Source: Chloroflexota bacterium
GTDB lineage: Bacteria > Chloroflexota > UBA5177 > JANWHV01
Direction of reading: 5' to 3'
NCBI GenBank assembly: GCA_025450375.1
Contig: JANWHO010000263.1
Span: 1 to 5,161, forward strand
DNA: 5,161 nt
In this document: positions 1 through 5,161 of the stretch, piece by piece
Layout of the letters: every line of letters starts with the position of its first letter
Position numbering within the stretch: position 1 is the first letter of the stretch
Position numbers and translations under genes: made by a program
Notes under the pieces: generated by a model
What the model saw: the letters and a program-made list of their open reading frames with translations, nothing else
Databases searched by the model: none
What the model was told of the DNA's origin: nothing

Positions 1-786
1 CCGGGGCGACCGCCCGCGGCAACTTACCCGCGCCTTCGTGCAGCCGGACTTCTCCAGCTTCGACCGCGGCGCGCAACTCCAGGATCTCTACTTCGTCACC
101 CTGGCCGAGTACGAGAGAGGGGTCCCCGTGGTGGTGGCTTTTCCTCCGGAGGCGCTGGCAGACCCGATTGAAACCTCGCTGGCCGAGGTGGTCAGCAACC
201 TGGGGATGCGCCAGTTGCATGTGGCGGAGACCGAGAAGTATGCCCATGTGACCTACTTCATCAACGGCGGGCGCGAGGAACCGTATCCCGGCGAGGAGCG
301 CGTACTGGTCCCTTCCCAGAAGGTGGCCACCTACGATCTGGCGCCCGAGATGAGCGCCGCCGGAGTGGCCCAGGCGGTGATCGATCGGCTGGGCGACGAC
401 CCACCGGCCCTGGTGATCATGAACTTCGCCAACTGCGACATGGTAGGCCATAGCGGGATGATGGCGCCGACGATCCGGGCCGTGGAGACGGTGGACCAGT
501 GCCTGGGTCGGGTGCTCGCGGCCGTGGATGCAGCGGGCGGGGTGGCGATCGTTACCGCCGACCATGGGAACGCCGAGATGATGGTGGATCCCGAAACCGG
601 CTCACCGCACACCGCTCATACCACCAACCCTGTCCCCTGTGTGCTGGTGGCCCCAGACACCCATCCCGCCTTGCGACAGGTCATTCTCCGAGAGGGCGGT
701 GTGCTGGGCGACATCAGTCCAACCATTCTGGCGCTCCTGGGGGCGCCCCAGCCCGCGGCCATGAAGGCGCGCAGCTTGTTGACCTG

Positions 787-787
<1 letters not shown>
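1..787 (+). CDS. gpmI: 2,3-bisphosphoglycerate-independent phosphoglycerate mutase, C-terminal part (5' end outside window)
   Basis: This enzyme interconverts 3- and 2-phosphoglycerate in the cytoplasm (lower glycolysis and gluconeogenesis) using two Mn ions and a phosphoserine intermediate. The frame is open from base 2 and already reads RGDRPRQLTRAF, the conserved 'NFRxDRxRQ' region, so the in-frame GTG at 38 is an internal valine, not a start. Numbering from that GTG, the metal-binding phosphatase motifs are NFANCDMVGHSG (129-140, ligands D134 and H138), TADHGN (173-178, ligands D175 and H176) and HTAHTTNPVP (around H194). Conserved YAHVTYFINGG and KVATYDL segments precede them. The N-terminal phosphatase half with the catalytic serine lies left of the window. 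Family members are about 510 residues, so roughly half is visible. A mild oddity is SQK where many relatives have SPK before VATYDL. It ends 12 bases before eno, which carries out the next pathway step, implying co-transcription. Identification is very secure; only the 5' end is unknown. Confidence 0.97.
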
Positions 788-2092
<1,305 letters not shown>

Positions 2093-2155
2093 ATCCAGAA
2101 GACGTGAATCGCGCCCGCTCCAAACCCGCTTACGCCGAGTGTGGGAGGCGTTTCA

Positions 2156-2262
2156 GGGGCGCGGGTCTCCAGGCCCGCTCGTTTCGGCTGCGGATCGGCA
2201 TCCCGGTAGTGTGAAGGGAGCGGGTGGCTGGTTGCACAGGCGGGCCTGGAGACCCGCGCCCC
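2156..2262. repeat. REPIN-like element: 23-bp perfect inverted repeat with self-palindromic arms
   Basis: The left arm at 2156-2178 and right arm at 2240-2262 are exact reverse complements over 23 bp, separated by 61 bases. Each arm is GGGGC plus an 18-base core (2161-2178, GCGGGTCTCCAGGCCCGC; mirrored at 2240-2257), and each core is itself an imperfect palindrome that can fold into a short hairpin. Two inverted palindromic units flanking a short spacer is the architecture of REP doublets (REPINs) and related intergenic palindromic repeats, which occur in many copies in a genome. The spacer holds only weak structure (a 4-bp GGAT/ATCC stem). In RNA the element would form a very stable stem 3' of eno and could end or protect the gpmI-eno transcript, although no T-run follows. 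The inverted repeat is directly seen; membership of a dispersed family is inferred. Confidence 0.8.
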
Positions 2263-2276
2263 ATTGTCCAGGAACT

Positions 2277-2307
2277 TCGACATCGACCCTGACCACCCCT
2301 GTATACT
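2277..2307 (+). promoter_or_regulatory. Candidate promoter of the regulator-phosphodiesterase operon
   Basis: TATACT at 2302-2307 is a one-mismatch -10 hexamer. TCGACA at 2277-2282 matches the -35 consensus at five of six positions, with a 19-base spacer. Transcription would start near 2314, giving a leader of about 30 bases before the ATG at 2345. A 19-base spacer is longer than the usual 17 but typical of promoters that MerR-family proteins activate by DNA distortion, which would fit autoregulation by the gene it drives. The spacer contains CCCTG twice, 10 bases apart (2287-2291 and 2297-2301), but no clear inverted-repeat operator. The call rests on hexamer matching alone in a high-GC genome. 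Confidence 0.4.
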
Positions 2308-2333
2308 GCCAGCAAGATGGCGCCATGGAGCGT

Positions 2334-2338
2334 GAGGA
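2334..2338 (+). promoter_or_regulatory. Ribosome binding site of the MerR-like gene
   Basis: GAGGA lies 6 bases before the ATG at 2345. It favours this start over the upstream ATGs at 2317 and 2325, both of which are out of frame with the regulator. Confidence 0.7.
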
Positions 2339-2344
2339 TTCCAG

Positions 2345-2965
2345 ATGGCCGAGGTTGGCTACAGCATGGGGGCCCTGATTGATGCCGCCGCAATGGCGGA
2401 AGGGGTGCGGCTGAGCGAGCGGGCGGCCCGTCAGTACTTCGCTCAGGGCCTGATGCCGCCGCCGCGTGGAGTTCACGCGAACACTCTGTATGGTGAGGAT
2501 CATCTTCTGCGTCTCCGCCTGATCATCCGTCTCGCGGCCCAGTACGTGCCCGCGCGTGATATGCTAGGGTTCCTCGAGCGCCTGCCCCTCGCCTCCCAAC
2601 GCGCCGTCCTCGACCGAGTTCCCCTGGCGCGCCTTCCGTCCGAGGGTGATGCCCAGGCATATCTCCAGCGGCTCACCGCCGGCCTGAGACTGCACCAGGA
2701 TGGAGGGACAACTTCCTCCGTGCCTGACGATCCAGCCAAGCGACAACGGCCGGTGGTAGTGTTGCCCCGGCAGCGGCCGGAGAAGGCGGCGCCCGTCCCA
2801 ATGCCCAGGGTCGACCGAAGCGACTGGGCGCGGGTCAGCATCGACCCTGACGTGGAATTGCTGGTCCGTCTCTACCCTGGCCGCGACCCGCGGCGCATGC
2901 TGGAGGCCCTTTCCGAGGCAGTGCGGACGACCCTGCGGAAAGAACGGGAAGGTAGCTCTTCGTAA
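2345..2965 (+). CDS. MerR-family-like transcriptional regulator, unknown effector
   Basis: The protein has 206 residues. Residues 6-80 resemble the MerR winged-helix DNA-binding domain: a first helix (MGALIDAAA, 8-16), the recognition stretch LSERAARQYFAQGLMPPPRG (23-42, matching the family's 'TlRyYe..GLlpPp' pattern), then the wing and following helices LYGEDHLLRLRLIIRL (48-63), matching 'rlYgeedl.rL.fI..l'. Residues 82-112 are predicted helical. Residues 118-158 form a charged, proline-rich linker. The C-terminal segment 159-202 reads DWARVSIDPDVELLVR followed by a helical tail, a small separate module that may sense a ligand or mediate dimerisation. There is no cysteine anywhere, so it cannot be a metal or thiol sensor of the MerR/CueR/SoxR kind. 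It ends 1 base before the phosphodiesterase gene and probably regulates its own operon. The DNA-binding call is fairly secure; the effector and targets are unknown. Confidence 0.78.
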   Translation: MAEVGYSMGALIDAAAMAEGVRLSERAARQYFAQGLMPPPRGVHANTLYGEDHLLRLRLIIRLAAQYVPARDMLGFLERLPLASQRAVLDRVPLARLPSEGDAQAYLQRLTAGLRLHQDGGTTSSVPDDPAKRQRPVVVLPRQRPEKAAPVPMPRVDRSDWARVSIDPDVELLVRLYPGRDPRRMLEALSEAVRTTLRKEREGSSS

Positions 2966-2966
2966 G

Positions 2967-3722
2967 ATGCTGTTCCCTATCACCGTGCAGCCTTTGATCG
3001 GCGCCCATCGGGGCGCCTCGGCGGACGCCCCGGAAAACACGATGGCCGCGTTTGATCTGGCGGTGGAGCAGGGGGCGGAACTGATCGAGTTTGACGTACA
3101 CCGCGCCCTGGACAGCGTCCTGGTGGTGATCCACGACTCCGACCTGAAGCGGACCACCGGCGTCCCTGGGCTGGTGGAGGATCGCACGGTCGCCCAACTA
3201 CGCGATCTGGATGTGGGCTCGTGGAAGGGCGAACAATGGGCCGGGGAAGGTATTCCCACCCTCGATCGGGTGCTGGACCGCTACGGCGGCTCGGTATTCC
3301 TCAATGTCGAGATCAAAGTCGGGAAGCGTCCTTATCCTGGGATCGCCGGTCAGGTTGCCCAGGCGGTGAGGCGGCGGCAACTCTATGACCGGGTCGTGGT
3401 CTCCAGCTTCGACTGGGGGATCATCGAGGAACTGCGCCGTATTGACCCCGCCGTGCGGGTCGCCCTGCTCGCTGACCGCCGCCCCGACGAGGCAATGCTC
3501 TCGGCGGGCGAACTACGCGCCGCCGGGGTGCATCTGAAGGCGAGGCTGGTCACCCCGGCGCGGGTGGCCGGCGCTCAGGCACGGGGACTGGGCATCCTGG
3601 CCTGGACCGTGGACGACCCCGCCGAAATGCAACGGCTGGCCGGGCTGGGCATCGATGCCATCGTCAGCAATGTGCCGTCCCGGCTCCGAAAAGTCCTGAT
3701 CGGCCGGCGGGGCACGGCGTAA
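2967..3722 (+). CDS. Glycerophosphodiester phosphodiesterase (GDPD family)
   Basis: This enzyme hydrolyses glycerophosphodiesters, such as deacylated phospholipids, to sn-glycerol 3-phosphate and an alcohol. The 251-residue protein matches the compact cytoplasmic bacterial GDPDs (about 240-260) and has no signal peptide or membrane segment. Visible motifs are HRGASADAPENT (14-25, catalytic H14), ELIEFDVHRALD (38-49, metal ligands E41 and D43), IHDSDLKRTTG (55-65, catalytic H56), GIPTLDRVL (95-103), FLNVEIK (111-117, metal ligand E115), VVSSFD (144-149) and the C-terminal LAWTVDDPAEM (211-221). The closing motif reads GIDAIVSNVP, where 'TD.P' or 'TN.P' is common. The ATG at 2967 lies 1 base after the regulator's stop. 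Its only purine-rich upstream sequence (AAGG, 2949-2952) is unusually far away (14 bases), so translation is probably coupled to the regulator; GTG at 2985 is a possible alternative start. Family assignment is secure; the exact substrate is not known. Confidence 0.93.
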   Translation: MLFPITVQPLIGAHRGASADAPENTMAAFDLAVEQGAELIEFDVHRALDSVLVVIHDSDLKRTTGVPGLVEDRTVAQLRDLDVGSWKGEQWAGEGIPTLDRVLDRYGGSVFLNVEIKVGKRPYPGIAGQVAQAVRRRQLYDRVVVSSFDWGIIEELRRIDPAVRVALLADRRPDEAMLSAGELRAAGVHLKARLVTPARVAGAQARGLGILAWTVDDPAEMQRLAGLGIDAIVSNVPSRLRKVLIGRRGTA

Positions 3723-3741
3723 CCAGATGATCTACTCGGGC

Positions 3742-4638
3742 TCAGGTCAGGTCGCGCCGCTCGAAGACGATCAGCCCGGCGATCCCGCCGACCAGACCCA
3801 GCCCGACCAGCAGCACGGGGTGCCACCAGGTGATCCGCTGCTGGACCAGGATCGTGCTGAGCGGGGCGTAGTGAAACGGCGAGAGGTAGGCCATCCAGGT
3901 CAACCGATCGGATAAGCTAGCGAGACTGTTCAGCAGGTAGACCAGCACCAGCACGCCAAGGGCGGCGCTCCCTGCCGTGCGCGCCGCGCTGCTCCAGGCG
4001 CTGATCACGGCGCCCAGCCCCACGGTCATCACGAAGAAGGCGCCGCCCACCAACTGGGTCAGCAGCAGCCAGTGCCAATCGACGGTCGCGCCGGCAAAGA
4101 TGCGGCTGGCGACCCACACGACCGCCAGCGGCCAGAGGCTCATAATCGCTCCGACCAGCAGCATGGCGCCGCAGCGTTCCAGATAGAATCGCCGCCGGCT
4201 GAACGGGCGGGCCAGCGCGAGTTCGATCGTCCCGTCCTCGATCGGCCGCGCCACGATGCCGCCGGAGATGAAGGCCAGGAATCCGCCAAAGAACAGGCCA
4301 AACCAGACGCTGTAGAACTCGATCGAGAGGAAACCGGTGAAAGTCTTCAGCGACTGGGCACTGATGTTGGCGCCATAGATCGCCTGGCCCGCCGACGAGG
4401 TGACGATGGAGGCGAAGTTAACTGATTTCAGACTGGGCAGCAGCGCGCCGACCAGGAGCACAACCGCCGTGATATAGAAGCAGGCCACCGCCGTGCCGAT
4501 GCGCGTTTCGGCCAGCGTTGCCGTCAGGATCGGTAGCCCACCGCGCCGCGCCGGGGCCATCGCCGGTACGGCATCCGTGTATCCGGTCCCTTGATGGGCC
4601 GGGGCGTCCCGTGCCGTCGATGCTGGAACCAGCTTCAT
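3742..4638 (-). CDS. ABC-2 type transporter permease
   Basis: This is a polytopic inner-membrane subunit of an ABC exporter. From the ATG at 4638 it has 298 residues with about six hydrophobic segments: near 48-67, 106-128, 157-180, 188-214, 220-240 and 274-292. The cytoplasmic loop EDGTIELALARPFSRRRFY (134-152) is the signature region of ABC-2/NosY-like permeases, which couples to the ATPase, and the C-terminal FERRDLT is also typical. A polar, Ala/Pro-rich tail of about 34 residues precedes the first helix. The ATG at 4638 is preferred because AAAGGA lies 9-10 bases upstream; a TTG at 4692 would add 18 residues but has no comparable site. It is downstream of, and probably co-transcribed with, the ATPase gene, with 68 bases between them. 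It converges on the phosphodiesterase gene with 19 bases between stops. The substrate cannot be told from sequence; drug, lipid or ion export are all possible for the family. Confidence 0.9.
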   Translation of the reverse strand: MKLVPASTARDAPAHQGTGYTDAVPAMAPARRGGLPILTATLAETRIGTAVACFYITAVVLLVGALLPSLKSVNFASIVTSSAGQAIYGANISAQSLKTFTGFLSIEFYSVWFGLFFGGFLAFISGGIVARPIEDGTIELALARPFSRRRFYLERCGAMLLVGAIMSLWPLAVVWVASRIFAGATVDWHWLLLTQLVGGAFFVMTVGLGAVISAWSSAARTAGSAALGVLVLVYLLNSLASLSDRLTWMAYLSPFHYAPLSTILVQQRITWWHPVLLVGLGLVGGIAGLIVFERRDLT

Positions 4639-4647
4639 GATGATCGT

Positions 4648-4653
4648 TCCTTT
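4648..4653 (-). promoter_or_regulatory. Ribosome binding site of the permease gene
   Basis: On the minus strand AAAGGA (part of GGGAAAGGAACG) lies about 9 bases before the ATG at 4638. This is what decides the permease start against the in-frame TTG at 4692. Confidence 0.7.
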
Positions 4654-4706
4654 CCCGTGACAGCACGCGGGCGATCCGTGCGTGCCGGCCAAAGACCAGA
4701 TGTCTA

Positions 4707-5161
4707 CTAGGCGGACTGGCCGGCCAGAGCCGCCGTCGACGTGGCCGGCGCCTCGTAAAACTGCAGGAACACCTGCTCCAGCGGCGCTTCCTCGGCGGAG
4801 AGATGCACCACATCGTACCGCGCCAGTGTCTTGATCAAGGGATCGACGCTCCCCTGAACGCTGAATGTCACCGCACCCAGCCCAGCTCCGTCCGTGGCGT
4901 CCTGACCGTGCGGCGTCACATCGACCACGCCAGGGATCTGCCTCAACGCCTCCGGGTTCGCCGGCCGATCGGCGACGCCGAACTCGACGGTCACGGTCTG
5001 TCCGGCGCGCTGGCGGAGCGCCTCAATGCGTTCGACAGCCACCAGTTCACCCGCGCGAATGATCGCTACGCGCCGGCAGGTCTTTTCCACGTCGGACATG
5101 ATGTGAGAGCTCATGAAGATGGTACGGCCGCCGCGTACTTCTTCCAGCAGGAAGGTATTGA
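4707..5161 (-). CDS. ABC transporter ATP-binding protein, C-terminal part (5' end outside window)
   Basis: This is the ATP-hydrolysing subunit that powers the adjacent permease. The frame is open to the right edge, and the visible 150 residues begin NTFLLEEVRGGRTIFMSSHI. The SSH is the H-loop (switch) histidine, followed by MSDVEKTCRRVAIIRAGELV, the conserved 'E...CDRvaIi..G.lv' end of the nucleotide-binding domain. The internal ATG at 5114 is therefore not the start. The Walker A, Q-loop, ABC signature and Walker B motifs lie right of the window. The remaining 90-odd residues form the accessory C-terminal domain found in NatA/CcmA-like exporter ATPases, ending APLEQVFLQFYE (compare 'LEdvFl.l..') and an Ala-rich tail. 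ATPase-then-permease order is usual for ABC-2 exporters. The family is certain; the substrate is not known. Confidence 0.94.
   Translation of the reverse strand, partial: NTFLLEEVRGGRTIFMSSHIMSDVEKTCRRVAIIRAGELVAVERIEALRQRAGQTVTVEFGVADRPANPEALRQIPGVVDVTPHGQDATDGAGLGAVTFSVQGSVDPLIKTLARYDVVHLSAEEAPLEQVFLQFYEAPATSTAALAGQSA

Larger units (their letters stand above)
2093..2344. other. Intergenic region between eno and the MerR-like gene
   Basis: This is 252 bases without a credible gene. Open frames crossing it on both strands are overlaps of the flanking genes or translations of the palindrome. In order it holds a short direct repeat of GCGCCCGCT (2082-2090, ending in the eno stop, and 2111-2119), the REPIN-like palindrome (2156-2262), a candidate promoter (2277-2307) and the ribosome binding site of the downstream gene (2334-2338). 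No tRNA, riboswitch or T-tailed terminator was recognised. Confidence 0.7.

Noticed and set aside
38..40. GTG at 38 as the gpmI start codon
   Set aside because: The reading frame is open upstream to the window edge and already encodes the conserved RGDRPRQLTRAF region of the enzyme, so the gene begins outside the window.
2281..2293. 13-base string CATCGACCCTGAC repeated at 2839-2851
   Set aside because: One copy is intergenic and the other encodes part of IDPD in the regulator. A single 13-base match within 5 kb of high-GC sequence is compatible with chance, and no flanking similarity supports a real repeat.
3000..3017. A perfect 7-bp GC stem (GGCGCCC / GGGCGCC) with a 4-base loop at the start of the phosphodiesterase gene
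   Set aside because: It is produced by the codons for the obligatory Gly-Ala-His-Arg-Gly-Ala catalytic motif in a high-GC genome. It could slow early translation, but nothing in the sequence requires a regulatory role.
5112..5114. ATG at 5114 (minus strand) as the ATPase start
   Set aside because: Conserved ATPase sequence (LLEEVRGGRTIF) continues upstream in frame to the window edge, so this is an internal methionine next to the H-loop.

Overview
The window is high-GC bacterial DNA (roughly two thirds G+C by eye) with tightly packed genes. Two glycolytic genes sit on the left, a regulator and a phosphodiesterase gene in the middle, and a convergent ABC-transporter pair on the right. The enolase and phosphoglycerate mutase sequences and the GC-rich interspersed palindrome would suit a high-GC Chloroflexota (Thermomicrobia-like) bacterium. 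That assignment is an impression from sequence style, not a search result.

Layout. Bases 1-787 (+) hold the C-terminal part of gpmI, the cofactor-independent phosphoglycerate mutase, cut by the left edge. After 12 bases carrying a good ribosome binding site comes a complete eno (800-2092, +). Together they encode the consecutive steps 3-phosphoglycerate to 2-phosphoglycerate to phosphoenolpyruvate, almost certainly from one transcript. A 252-base intergenic stretch (2093-2344) follows. It is dominated by a 23-bp perfect inverted repeat whose arms are themselves palindromic (a REPIN-like element, 2156-2262), then a plausible promoter. A MerR-type regulator gene (2345-2965, +) and a glycerophosphodiester phosphodiesterase gene (2967-3722, +) lie 1 base apart and look like a two-gene operon.

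On the minus strand, converging on the phosphodiesterase gene with a 19-base gap, are an ABC-2 type permease (3742-4638) and, upstream of it, the C-terminal third to half of its ATPase (4707-5161), cut by the right edge. These form an ABC exporter-type pair of unknown substrate.

Most of the window is ordinary housekeeping content. I see no CRISPR array, RNA gene, transposase or defence system. The features most worth a second look are the palindromic intergenic element and the cysteine-free MerR-like regulator with a conserved-looking C-terminal module, coupled to the phosphodiesterase.
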